Origin: RPQJ01 sp963778185
GTDB lineage: Bacteria > Pseudomonadota > Gammaproteobacteria > Steroidobacterales > Steroidobacteraceae
Direction: 5' to 3'
DNA length: 64,000 nt
NCBI GenBank assembly: GCA_963778185.1
Contig: CAVZTF010000003.1
Coordinates: 186,001 to 250,000, forward strand
Shown: positions 9,359 through 17,327 of the stretch, in pieces
Layout of the letters: each line of letters begins with the position of its first letter
Numbering within the stretch: position 1 is the stretch's first letter
Made by a program: the position numbers and the translations under genes
The notes under the pieces: generated by a model
Databases searched by the model: none
Seen by the model: the letters and a program-made list of their open reading frames with translations, nothing else
Told to the model about the DNA's origin: nothing

Positions 9359-10165
9359 GTGACGGCGCAGTTCGCGGTCGTCGCCTGCGCGATCGCCGTC
9401 CTCGCCTGGCTGATCGGAGTGCCGTTCTGGCGCAAGCGGCAGCGTGCCGTGAGCATGGCGCAGCCGTTGCCGGCGAGCGCGAGATCCGCGATCGAACGCA
9501 ACATCCCCGCCGTGCGCCGCATTCCACCGGACCTGCGCGCACGCCTCGAGTCGTCGACGAGCGCGTTCCTGGCCGAGAAGGAGTTCATCGGCTGCAACGG
9601 CCTCGTCGTGACCGACGAGATCCGCGCCACCATCGCCGCCCTCGCCTGCCTGCTGGTGCTCGGCCGCCGTGGCCACTACGTCGGGCTGCACTCGGTGCTG
9701 GTCTACCCCACCGCCTTCTGGGTCGAGGACGAGGTCGAGGACGAGGCCGGCGTCGTTTCGCGGCGGCGGCGCGTGCTGTCCGGCGAAGCCTGGGAGTCGA
9801 GCCGCATCATCCTGTCGTGGGAGGACGTGCTCGCGGCGGCGCGCGCGCCGGGCGAGGGTTACAACGTCGCGCTGCACGAATTCGCGCACTACCTCGACGC
9901 CGAGGGCCTTGGGCTCGCCGACGGCTCGCGTACGATTTCCGCATGGGCCGACGACCTGGCCGACGAGTTCGATGCCCTGCTCGCCGCGGTTGACCGCGGT
10001 GAGTACACGTTTCTCGATCCGTACGCCGCCGAGGACGAGGCCGAGTTCTTCGCGGTCGCCACCGAGGACTATTTCGAGCGCCCCGTCGAACTGCTCGCCG
10101 CGCATCCGCGCCTGTATGAACTGCTGCGGGAGTTCTATGGGCTCGATCCCGCGCGATTCGACTGA
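9359..10165 (+). CDS. M90 zinc metallopeptidase, MtfA-like
   Basis: A 268-aa protein with a GTG start. An N-terminal membrane segment (VVACAIAVLAWLIGVPFW, residues 5-22) is followed by an M90 domain. The zinc motif is HEFAH (residues 173-177), followed by the family signature AEFFAVATEDYFERP. E. coli MtfA is a cytosolic peptidase that interacts with the Mlc repressor and so affects glucose PTS genes. This protein carries the same catalytic motifs plus a membrane anchor. It begins 6 bases after the ACBP gene. Confidence 0.88.
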   Translation: MTAQFAVVACAIAVLAWLIGVPFWRKRQRAVSMAQPLPASARSAIERNIPAVRRIPPDLRARLESSTSAFLAEKEFIGCNGLVVTDEIRATIAALACLLVLGRRGHYVGLHSVLVYPTAFWVEDEVEDEAGVVSRRRRVLSGEAWESSRIILSWEDVLAAARAPGEGYNVALHEFAHYLDAEGLGLADGSRTISAWADDLADEFDALLAAVDRGEYTFLDPYAAEDEAEFFAVATEDYFERPVELLAAHPRLYELLREFYGLDPARFD

Positions 10166-10169
10166 AGCC

Positions 10170-10213
10170 GCCGGATGCGGCGACGGCCGCCTTAGGTACT
10201 TCAAGCATCCGGC
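10170..10213 (+). terminator. Possible terminator hairpin after the M90 peptidase gene
   Basis: Nine-base inverted arms GCCGGATGC (10170-10178) and GCATCCGGC (10205-10213) enclose a 26-base loop that has its own GC-rich pairing. The element lies just after the M90 stop codon. There is no clear T-run, so it is a weak intrinsic terminator at best. Confidence 0.35.
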
Positions 10214-10251
10214 TGCCTCTTCTGCGGATCAATCGTGGGGCGCGCGGTCCC

Positions 10252-10257
10252 TACAAT
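10252..10257 (+). promoter_or_regulatory. Possible -10 element for the transglutaminase-like cassette
   Basis: TACAAT lies 30 bases before the ATG of the next gene, in the only gap upstream of this three-gene run. No good TTGACA-like box is found at the expected distance, so the call rests on the -10 hexamer and position alone. Confidence 0.28.
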
Positions 10258-10287
10258 CGGGGGTGGAGCTTCAGCCAGGGAGGTCCG

Positions 10288-12033
10288 ATGAAGCGATCCA
10301 TCCTGCTTGCGGCTGGAGCAACCCTCCTGCTCGCCTCCGCCGCCGTTTTCGTCGCCCATTTCATGACCAGGCCCGACCCCGGGCACGTCTCGATGCAGAT
10401 CGAGGTGAAGCCGGCGATCATGACCAGCGCCTACAAGGTCTACGCGAACCGCGAGGCCGGTAGCGGCCGCTACTGGCTCGCGAAGGTGATCGTTACGAAC
10501 GACGGCGGCCGGCCGCTCTCGAACGTCGCGACCTCCTTCCAGGTGCCCGGTCACATCGAGTGGTCCACGCCGCGCAACTATCCGGAACTGCTGCCGGGGC
10601 AGACCGTCGTCGCGTTGTTCTATCCGCGGTTCCCGGACACGGTGGCGACGAAGACGACCAACACCACCGAGCAGGTGGAATTCCGCGTCCAGTACGACGC
10701 GAAGGGACAGCGACGCGAGGAGTCGCGGCAGGTCCCGTTCCAGATGCGCGGGCGCAACGACATGATCTACACGACGCTGCCCGCGTCCGAGATCGTGTCG
10801 TCGCACGACATGTACGAGAACACGGACCTGCTCGCCACGTTCGTGACGCCCGACGACCCCGTGATCAAGTACTTCGTACAGCAGCTCGAGCAGAAGGTCA
10901 TGGGCGGGACGACGGTCGGCGCCGGCTCCGACGTCGAGGAGACCCTCCGCTTCATGCACGCCGTGTATGCCTACTGGGTCGCGAGCGGAATCGTCTACGC
11001 CGGGACGGAGGGGCTGCCCGAGCGCTCGGGCAGCTCGATCACGATGATCCAGCACGTGCGGCTGCCGCGCGAAGTGCTCGTCGGCCAGGCGGGCCTGTGC
11101 GTCGAGCTCGCGACCTTGTTCGCGTCCATCGCGCAGGCCGCAGGCCTCGAACCCGTGATCCTCACGACGGAAGGTCACGCGTATCCGGCCATCAAGGTCG
11201 GCAACGACCTGATCCCGATCGAGGCCACGGCGGTCGGCATGCCGGGCCGCGGCAAGGAATACGGCGCGGCGTCGTTCGAGCAGGCAATGATGCTCGGCAA
11301 GGCGAATCTCGACGCCTGGCTCGCAGGCCGCGGGCAAAGCGTCCTCGAAGGCCGGGTCGTCATGGAGCCCGGGCTGCCGATCGGCTGGTACGACATCGCC
11401 GAGTTGCACCAGCAGGGCATCGTGCCACCGGAGCTGCCGGACGATGCGGTGCTCAAGCAGAAGATCGACGACACGCTCGCGGCGCTGCTCGGCGGCAAGC
11501 GACGTGCCTCGGCGGCGGAGCCCGCCGCCGCCCGTCAGGCGCAGGCGACGGAACCCCGCGAGACGAAGACCGACGAAGGCGTGGCCGGCAACACCATGGC
11601 CGACCCGCGCGGCCATTTTTCCGTGACCGTCCCCGCGGGATGGCGGGCTGCCCTCATGCCTTACCCCACCATGCCGGCGCTGGCCTTGCAGGCAGTGGAC
11701 CAGAGCACGGGAACCGGCCTCGAGGTCTACGTCTTCGAGGGTGCCGAAAACGTGGCGGGCGCGATGTCGGTCATCCAGTCTGCGATCGGGTCGTCGGGCG
11801 GGGTCGTCAACTACTCGCCCAACGGGAGCGCGACGCTCGGCGGCAGGTCGTTTCAGCGCTACGCCGGGACGACGTACTTTCCTGCGACCGGCACGGGCAG
11901 CGAGTGGGAAGCGTACGTGAGGGCCGCCGGCAACGTGACGATCGTCATGAGCGTGGGGACGGCCGCCGGCCAGCTGGCCGGACGACGCTCCTACCTGCGT
12001 CAGGTCGCGCGGACATTGCGCGTGAGGGCGTGA
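10288..12033 (+). CDS. Exported transglutaminase-like domain protein
   Basis: A 581-aa protein with an N-terminal signal or anchor (about residues 4-24). An all-beta-looking region of about 200 residues follows, then a transglutaminase-like core. The core offers a plausible Cys271-His297-Glu312 triad in GLCVELAT, EGHAYP and IPIEAT. After an Ala/Glu-rich linker (about 405-430), residues about 435-581 form a second domain beginning HFSVTVPAGWRA, like PsbP-type or related small alpha/beta domains. It probably acts in the periplasm. It is followed by two membrane-protein genes at +2 and -4 base spacing, forming a cassette. Whether it cross-links, cleaves or only binds is unknown. Confidence 0.8.
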   Translation: MKRSILLAAGATLLLASAAVFVAHFMTRPDPGHVSMQIEVKPAIMTSAYKVYANREAGSGRYWLAKVIVTNDGGRPLSNVATSFQVPGHIEWSTPRNYPELLPGQTVVALFYPRFPDTVATKTTNTTEQVEFRVQYDAKGQRREESRQVPFQMRGRNDMIYTTLPASEIVSSHDMYENTDLLATFVTPDDPVIKYFVQQLEQKVMGGTTVGAGSDVEETLRFMHAVYAYWVASGIVYAGTEGLPERSGSSITMIQHVRLPREVLVGQAGLCVELATLFASIAQAAGLEPVILTTEGHAYPAIKVGNDLIPIEATAVGMPGRGKEYGAASFEQAMMLGKANLDAWLAGRGQSVLEGRVVMEPGLPIGWYDIAELHQQGIVPPELPDDAVLKQKIDDTLAALLGGKRRASAAEPAAARQAQATEPRETKTDEGVAGNTMADPRGHFSVTVPAGWRAALMPYPTMPALALQAVDQSTGTGLEVYVFEGAENVAGAMSVIQSAIGSSGGVVNYSPNGSATLGGRSFQRYAGTTYFPATGTGSEWEAYVRAAGNVTIVMSVGTAAGQLAGRRSYLRQVARTLRVRA

Positions 12034-12035
12034 AG

Positions 12036-12689
12036 ATGAAGACCAGACGTTTGTCTGCAGGATTGGCCGTCGCCTGGCTGGCGGCGTTGCTGCCGGCGCC
12101 GGGGGTCCGGGGTATGCAGCAGGAAGTGCCCGTCATCGAACAGGACATCGAGGTGGTCGTCGACCCCCTCGGCAATGCCGACATCAGCGCATCGTTCACG
12201 CTGCCTGCCGCCCAGTGGCGGATGTGGAACCAGACCTACGGCCAGAACGAGTTCCTGCTGAAGCGGGATTTCGAGCACCAGTTTTCAGCCGTCGTGCTCC
12301 ATGACTTCAAGCTGGAGCGCGACGAGATGAACCGGACGGCCAGGCTGAGCATGAAGGGCGCGGCCAGCGCCGAGTACCGGGGCAACGGGTCCTGGGAAGT
12401 CGAACTCGAGAAAGGCGCGCGCGCAACGCGAGTCAGCGACACCGTCTGGCAGCTGTCCAAGTCCACCGGCGAAGGCGGAGTGATCCTGCAGCAGAACTTC
12501 AGGGTCAAGCTGCCCAAGGGCGCGCGCGACTCCGAGCAGGTGACCGGCGAAACGGGAGTGCCCGTCCTGCGATACACGCTGGCTCCTGAGCGGAGGTCGC
12601 CGATGCTGCCAATCGTCGGCGCAGTCCTGGGACTGGCCGGGCTCGCGCTGGTCGTTCTCGGGTTCGTGCGCAAGCCGGTGCCGGCTTGA
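12036..12689 (+). CDS. Unrecognised exported protein with C-terminal membrane anchor
   Basis: A 217-aa protein that I do not assign to a family. It has a signal peptide (residues 1-26, basic start, hydrophobic core, ending near PGVRG). A periplasmic domain of about 155 residues is rich in beta-type patterns, and one C-terminal membrane helix follows (about 190-212, LPIVGAVLGLAGLALVVLGF) with a short basic tail. The topology puts the bulk in the periplasm. It starts 2 bases after the transglutaminase-like gene and its stop overlaps the next start, so the three are translated together. Confidence 0.8.
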   Translation: MKTRRLSAGLAVAWLAALLPAPGVRGMQQEVPVIEQDIEVVVDPLGNADISASFTLPAAQWRMWNQTYGQNEFLLKRDFEHQFSAVVLHDFKLERDEMNRTARLSMKGAASAEYRGNGSWEVELEKGARATRVSDTVWQLSKSTGEGGVILQQNFRVKLPKGARDSEQVTGETGVPVLRYTLAPERRSPMLPIVGAVLGLAGLALVVLGFVRKPVPA

Positions 12690-13516
12690 TCGCCAGTTCG
12701 GGAACGCGGCTCCCGGCGCTCAGCCTCCATGACTTCGCGGAGGCCGCGCGGGACTCCTCGCGGCGCACGCGAACCCTCCTCGTCGTCCTGGTGGTCGCCT
12801 GCGTGCTGGCGCTCGTGGGCTTCCTCAACTCGCTCGAGTCGGGCTGGATGCTGCAGCGCGTGCGGGCCGCGAGCGACCCGGCGGGCGCCTACATCGCACA
12901 GAAGCTGGAATTCGCACCGGACATGAATCCGGCTGCCCGGGATGCGCTGCAGGGGGCCATCATCCGGGCCTATATCGACAACGCGATGACGGTCCGCGTG
13001 CCCTTCTTCGGCGTGGCCTTCGACGTGAACGACCTCGGGCTCATGGGCGGCATCGGGTTCGTGACGATCCTCGTGCTCCTCAGATTCAGCCTGCGCACCG
13101 AGATCGCGAGCCTGCGCATCGCGTTCAAGGCGGCCGCCCGGGAGACTGCCGGCGACCGGCCGCGACTCGAAGCCTTCTATGACCTGGTGGCCATGCAGCA
13201 GGTCCTGACGTTTCCGCAGATGCGGGACGAGCGGGTCGGCTGGGCGATCCACAGACCGCGTCTGCTGCGTGCCATACCGAAGCTGATCTGCTTCCTGCCC
13301 GTCGTCGTGTACACGATGGTCGCCGCGAACGACTTTCGGTCGCAGCACGTCGCCAATGTCATCAACCCGCTGCACACCCGCGTGCTGCTCGCTTACACCG
13401 GCGTGTTGTGGGTGCTCATATTCGCGCTCGCCGGCTGGTGCTTCGCGCGGTTGATGAAGGTCGACCGGATCTGGGACGAGTACTGGCAGTTCGTCACTTC
13501 GGCGCCGCCCGGGTAA
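12686..13516 (+). CDS. Unrecognised four-helix membrane protein
   Basis: A 276-aa polytopic protein. Four hydrophobic segments are visible at about residues 30-48, 118-136, 203-221 and 238-258. A long loop between helices 1 and 2 (about 70 residues) is likely outside or inside as one soluble domain. It opens with TTG overlapping the previous stop (TTGA), so translation is coupled to it. I recognise no catalytic motif. As the last gene of the cassette it may be the membrane platform for the two exported partners; that is inference from operon structure only. Confidence 0.75.
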   Translation: MIASSGTRLPALSLHDFAEAARDSSRRTRTLLVVLVVACVLALVGFLNSLESGWMLQRVRAASDPAGAYIAQKLEFAPDMNPAARDALQGAIIRAYIDNAMTVRVPFFGVAFDVNDLGLMGGIGFVTILVLLRFSLRTEIASLRIAFKAAARETAGDRPRLEAFYDLVAMQQVLTFPQMRDERVGWAIHRPRLLRAIPKLICFLPVVVYTMVAANDFRSQHVANVINPLHTRVLLAYTGVLWVLIFALAGWCFARLMKVDRIWDEYWQFVTSAPPG

Positions 13517-13526
13517 GGTCCACGAG

Positions 13527-13545
13527 CCCGGTGCCGCTCACCGGG
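13527..13545. terminator. Small hairpin between convergent genes
   Basis: CCCGGTG and CACCGGG arms around a 5-base loop sit between the end of the four-helix membrane protein gene and the end of the ACP-like gene, overlapping the latter's stop codon. It could end transcription from both sides. No T-run is present. Confidence 0.3.
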
Positions 13546-13945
13546 AGGTCCGTCCGACCGCCTCCACCAGCATCTGCGGCGTGCAGCGTATCCAGGTGTC
13601 GTTGAGCGGGGCCCCGACCAGCGCCTCGATCTCCTCGTCCTCGATCACGACGCCGAGGCGATTCTCGATCTCGATCACGAGTTCGACGAAGTCCAGGTCG
13701 TCGAGCCCGAGCGGCGCCGCGGAGAGCGGCTCCTGCATGTCGATTCCGGAAGGCTCGACGTCGAAGAGATCGGCGATCGCCTGCCGGACCGCAACCTCCG
13801 CCTCGCCCCTGCGTTCAGTCGCCGCGGGCGCCTGCTCCGGCTGGTCCACGGCCCCGGCGGACGCAGAGACCGTCCCGCCCAACGCAACAAGCGTCGCGGA
13901 AACGATCCGCGCCATCCGTCCTCCGCGGCCACGAGTGCTCATCAT
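13538..13945 (-). CDS. Exported acyl-carrier-like protein lacking the phosphopantetheine serine
   Basis: A 135-aa protein. Residues about 10-30 look like a signal peptide (basic start, then ARIVSATLVALGGTVSASAGA). A Pro/Ala/Glu-rich spacer leads to an acyl-carrier fold (about 45-130). The helix-II motif is LGLDDLDFVELV, where carrier proteins have DSLD. The serine that takes 4'-phosphopantetheine is replaced by Asp83 (codon 13697-13699). So it should be exported and not carry a prosthetic group. The start overlaps the stop of the MFS gene (ATGA), at the end of the pssA operon. An internal ATG at 13915 would shorten the signal peptide. Confidence 0.82.
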   Translation of the reverse strand: MMSTRGRGGRMARIVSATLVALGGTVSASAGAVDQPEQAPAATERRGEAEVAVRQAIADLFDVEPSGIDMQEPLSAAPLGLDDLDFVELVIEIENRLGVVIEDEEIEALVGAPLNDTWIRCTPQMLVEAVGRTSR

Positions 13946-15234
13946 GGATCGCCTCCCGTCGAACGTTGCTCCGCGCGTGCGGCAACGACCAGCATGGCTC
14001 CGCCCGCGACGAACAGCACCAGGATCGAGAGGATCGACAGCCGCGAGTCGCCGGTGACGCGCGCGACGATGCCGGTCAGCAACGGACCCAGCACTGCCGC
14101 GAACTTGCCCATCATGTTGTAGAAGCCGAAGAACTCGGACGACTTTCCCTCGGGTACCAGCCGCCCGTAATACGAGCGGCTGAGCGATTGCACGCCCCCC
14201 TGCACCAGGCCCACGGCCACGGCGAGAACGTAGAAGTCCCGCGCGTCCTGGATGAAGTAGGCGTAGCAGGTGATGCAGGCATACACGGCAAGCGCCACGA
14301 AGATTCCGCGCCGGGCACCGATCTTGCGGCCCAGCCAGCCGAAAGCGAGCGCCGCCGGGAAGGCGACGAACTGCGTGAGCAGCAGCGCGGCGACGAGGCT
14401 CGAGGCCTCGAACCCGAGCGAGAGCCCGTAGTCCACCGCCATCTTGATGATCGTGTTGACGCCGTCGATGTAGAGCCAGTAGGCGGCGAGGAACCACACG
14501 ATCGGCCGGTAGCCACGGATGGCGAGCAGCGTGCCTCGCAGCTCGAGCAGCCCCTGGCGAACGGCGGCGAGTGCCGACACCCGCGGCCCCGACTCTCGTT
14601 CGTGCACCCAGCAGGCGAGCGGCAGCGCGAACACGATCCACCACAGGCCCACCATGACGAACGAGACCCGCACGGCGGCCGCGGAGTCCGCGAGTCCGAA
14701 GCTCGCGGGTTTCAGGGTCATCGCGACGTTCACGGCGAACAGCAGCCCGCCGCCGAGATACCCCAGCGCGTACCCGTAGCCCGAGACGAGGTCGTACTCG
14801 TCCGGCTCGGCGACGTGCAGCAACAGCGAGTCGTTGAACACGATGCCGCCCCAGAATCCGAGCGAGGCGGCGACGTAGAGCGCCACCGCCGCGATCCACT
14901 GCCCCTGCCCCACCAGAGCCAGGCCGGCCGTGGAGGCTGACCCGAGCACGGTGAACAGCATGAGCATGCGCACGCGGGAGCTGCTGCGGTCGGCAATTGC
15001 GCCCAGCACCGGCGCAAGCAGCGCGACGAGCGCGCTCGCGAGCCCGCTCGTGAGCCCGAGGCGAAACGTGCTCTCGGTGACGGGCACGCCGGCGTTCCAG
15101 TACTGCTTGAAGAACACCGGGAAGAACCCGGCCATCACCGTCGTGGCGAACGCGGAATTCGCCCAGTCGTACAGCGCCCAGGAGACGACCGGGCGCCGCC
15201 GCAGGATGCTACGCGGCGTCGGCGAGGTGCTCAC
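13942..15234 (-). CDS. MFS transporter of the UMF1 (Atg22-like) family
   Basis: A 430-aa inner-membrane protein with about 12 hydrophobic segments. The N-terminal signature WALYDWANSAFATTVMAGFF (about residues 18-38) is diagnostic of UMF1-type major facilitators, related to the vacuolar amino-acid effluxer Atg22. The substrate in bacteria is unknown. The start is GTG and overlaps the prfC end by 26 bases; no later in-frame start keeps the signature. It is followed by the ACP-like gene with a 4-base overlap. Confidence 0.88.
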   Translation of the reverse strand: MSTSPTPRSILRRRPVVSWALYDWANSAFATTVMAGFFPVFFKQYWNAGVPVTESTFRLGLTSGLASALVALLAPVLGAIADRSSSRVRMLMLFTVLGSASTAGLALVGQGQWIAAVALYVAASLGFWGGIVFNDSLLLHVAEPDEYDLVSGYGYALGYLGGGLLFAVNVAMTLKPASFGLADSAAAVRVSFVMVGLWWIVFALPLACWVHERESGPRVSALAAVRQGLLELRGTLLAIRGYRPIVWFLAAYWLYIDGVNTIIKMAVDYGLSLGFEASSLVAALLLTQFVAFPAALAFGWLGRKIGARRGIFVALAVYACITCYAYFIQDARDFYVLAVAVGLVQGGVQSLSRSYYGRLVPEGKSSEFFGFYNMMGKFAAVLGPLLTGIVARVTGDSRLSILSILVLFVAGGAMLVVAARAEQRSTGGDP

Positions 15235-16804
15235 GGGTCTCCCGGAACGTCACGTCCGGCCAGCGCTCCTGCGTCAGCTGCAGGTTGACCCGCGTGGGCG
15301 CGAGGAACACCAGCGCGCCGGAGTGGTCGAGCGACAGGTTCTCGTAGGCCTTGTTGCGGAATTCCGCGAGCTTCTTCGCGTCGTTGCAGTACACCCAGCG
15401 CGCCGTGTACACGTTGACGGCGTCCCACGTCGCCTGCACCCCGTACTCGTCCTGCAACCGGAAGGCCACGACGTCGAACTGCAGCTGCCCGACCGCGCCG
15501 AGGATCAGGTCGTTGTTGCGCAGCGGACGGAAGAGCTGTGTCGCGCCCTCCTCGCACAGCTGGTCGAGCCCCTTCTGCAGCGCCTTCATGCGCAGCGGGT
15601 CGCGCAGCACCACGCGGCGGAACATTTCCGGCGCGAAGTTCGGGATGCCGGTGAAGGTGAGCGCCTCGCCCTCGGTGAAGGAGTCGCCGATGTTGATCGT
15701 ACCGTGGTTGTGCAGGCCGATGATGTCGCCGGCGTAGGCCTCCTCCGTGTGCTGGCGGTCGGCGGCGAGGAACGTGAGCGCGTCCGCCACGCGCATCTCC
15801 TTGCCAAGCCGCACGTGGTGGAAGCGCATGCCCTTGGCATAGCGGCCGGAACAGATGCGCATGAAGGCGATGCGGTCGCGGTGCCCGGGATCCATGTTCG
15901 CCTGGATCTTGAAGACGAAGCCCGAGAGCTTTTCCTCGAAAGCGTCAACCTCGCGGCCGGTGGTCGCGCGCGGCCGGGGGCCCGGAGCGTACTCGACGAA
16001 CGCCGCGAGCAGTTCCGTGACGCCGAAATTGTTGATGGCGGAGCCGAAGAAGACGGGCGTCTGCCGCCCGGCGAGGTACGACTCGCTGGAAAACGCCTGC
16101 GAGGCACCCCGGACCAGGTCGACCTCGTCGCGGAAGGCCCGTGCACGGTCACCCAGGAACTCCGCCGCCGCCGCACTCGCGAGCCCGTCGATCGTATCGT
16201 TGGTGCCGGCGCGACCCTTCTCGGCCGCCTGGTAGGCGTAGATACGGTCCTCGAGCAGGTGGTAGATGCCCTTGAGCTCGCGCCCCATGCCGATCGGCCA
16301 GGTGACGGGTGCACAGGTGATCCTGAGCACCTTCTCGATTTCGTCCAGCAGGTCCAGGGGCTCGCGGCCCTCGCGGTCGAGCTTGTTGATGAAGGTCATG
16401 ATCGGCGTGTCGCGCAGCCGGCAGACCTCCATCAGCTTGATGGTGCGCTCCTCCACGCCCTTCGCGCAGTCGATGACCATGAGCGCGGAGTCGACGGCGG
16501 TCAGCGTGCGGTAGGTGTCCTCGGAGAAGTCCTCGTGCCCCGGGGTGTCGAGCAGGTTGACGATCCGGCCCTGGTAGGGGAACTGCATCACGCTCGAGGT
16601 CACGGAGATGCCGCGCTGCTGCTCCAGGCGCATCCAGTCGGAGGTGGCGTGCCGCGCGGCCTTGCGTCCCTTGACCGTGCCGGCGAGCTGGATCGCGCCC
16701 CCGAAGAGAAGCAGCTTCTCGGTGAGCGTGGTCTTGCCGGCGTCGGGGTGCGAGATGATGGCGAAGGTGCGGCGACGCGCCACTTCGTCGCGTGTGGAAG
16801 TCAT
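15209..16804 (-). CDS. prfC: Peptide chain release factor 3
   Basis: A GTPase that removes RF1/RF2 from the ribosome after termination. The 531-aa length matches the family. Visible G motifs are HPDAGKTT (residues 19-26), DTPGHEDF and NKLDREG, the last in the RF3-typical segment NKLDREGREPLDLLDEIE. The ATG at 16804 lies just downstream of rimI (10 bases), in the pssA-to-ACP-like operon. Confidence 0.96.
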   Translation of the reverse strand: MTSTRDEVARRRTFAIISHPDAGKTTLTEKLLLFGGAIQLAGTVKGRKAARHATSDWMRLEQQRGISVTSSVMQFPYQGRIVNLLDTPGHEDFSEDTYRTLTAVDSALMVIDCAKGVEERTIKLMEVCRLRDTPIMTFINKLDREGREPLDLLDEIEKVLRITCAPVTWPIGMGRELKGIYHLLEDRIYAYQAAEKGRAGTNDTIDGLASAAAAEFLGDRARAFRDEVDLVRGASQAFSSESYLAGRQTPVFFGSAINNFGVTELLAAFVEYAPGPRPRATTGREVDAFEEKLSGFVFKIQANMDPGHRDRIAFMRICSGRYAKGMRFHHVRLGKEMRVADALTFLAADRQHTEEAYAGDIIGLHNHGTINIGDSFTEGEALTFTGIPNFAPEMFRRVVLRDPLRMKALQKGLDQLCEEGATQLFRPLRNNDLILGAVGQLQFDVVAFRLQDEYGVQATWDAVNVYTARWVYCNDAKKLAEFRNKAYENLSLDHSGALVFLAPTRVNLQLTQERWPDVTFRETREHLADAA

Positions 16805-16814
16805 CCGCGTAATT

Positions 16815-17327
16815 CTAGCAGGCAGCGCGTCCGGGCTCGTCCGGATTGAGGTCGAGCCTGAGCACCAGCGCGTCCTCGCGGCCGCCCTCGGCCTGGTAGT
16901 AGCCCTTGCGCAGGCCGACCTGCACGAATCCCACCGACTGGTAGAGCGCAATCGCGAGCAGGTTGGTGGGGCGGACCTCGAGGAAGGTCTCCGCCATGCC
17001 GGCCTGGCGTGCTCTCTCGAGCAGCAGCATGAGCATCTGGCGACCAATGCCGCGGCCGCGCAGCTGGCCGCACACGCAAAGGTTGAGGATGTGCGCCTCC
17101 CCGGCCCCCATCGCGACGACTCCGTAGGCAACGATGCCGCCGTCCACCTCTGCGACGCGGCACAGGTAGCCGACGCGCAGGCAGTCGCGGAAAATCCCTT
17201 CGCTCCACGGGAAGGCGTAGGAGGCGCGCTCGACCGCGCCCACCGCCGGCACATCGGAGGGCGTCATCGCACGGAATTTCACGAGCCGCTGCCGATGACC
17301 GCCCAGATGTGCGCCCGCTGCGCTCAT
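16815..17327 (-). CDS. rimI: Ribosomal protein alanine N-acetyltransferase (GNAT)
   Basis: A GNAT-fold enzyme that acetylates the N-terminal Ala of ribosomal protein S18 in E. coli. In 170 aa the acetyl-CoA loop RGRGIGRQML is clear, preceded by the beta-strand HILNLCVCGQLRG and followed by the ALYQSVGF segment typical of RimI. The ATG at 17327 overlaps the stop of the uracil-DNA glycosylase gene. A later start (FRAMTPSD) would give a length closer to E. coli RimI. Confidence 0.88.
   Translation of the reverse strand: MSAAGAHLGGHRQRLVKFRAMTPSDVPAVGAVERASYAFPWSEGIFRDCLRVGYLCRVAEVDGGIVAYGVVAMGAGEAHILNLCVCGQLRGRGIGRQMLMLLLERARQAGMAETFLEVRPTNLLAIALYQSVGFVQVGLRKGYYQAEGGREDALVLRLDLNPDEPGRAAC

Noticed and set aside
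6644..10204. A 1186-codon open frame on the minus strand
   Set aside because: It lies opposite the DUF58, TgpA, ACBP and M90 genes, which have clear families. Its product is rich in Arg, His, Gly and Ala with no recognisable domain, as expected for antisense frames in GC-rich DNA.
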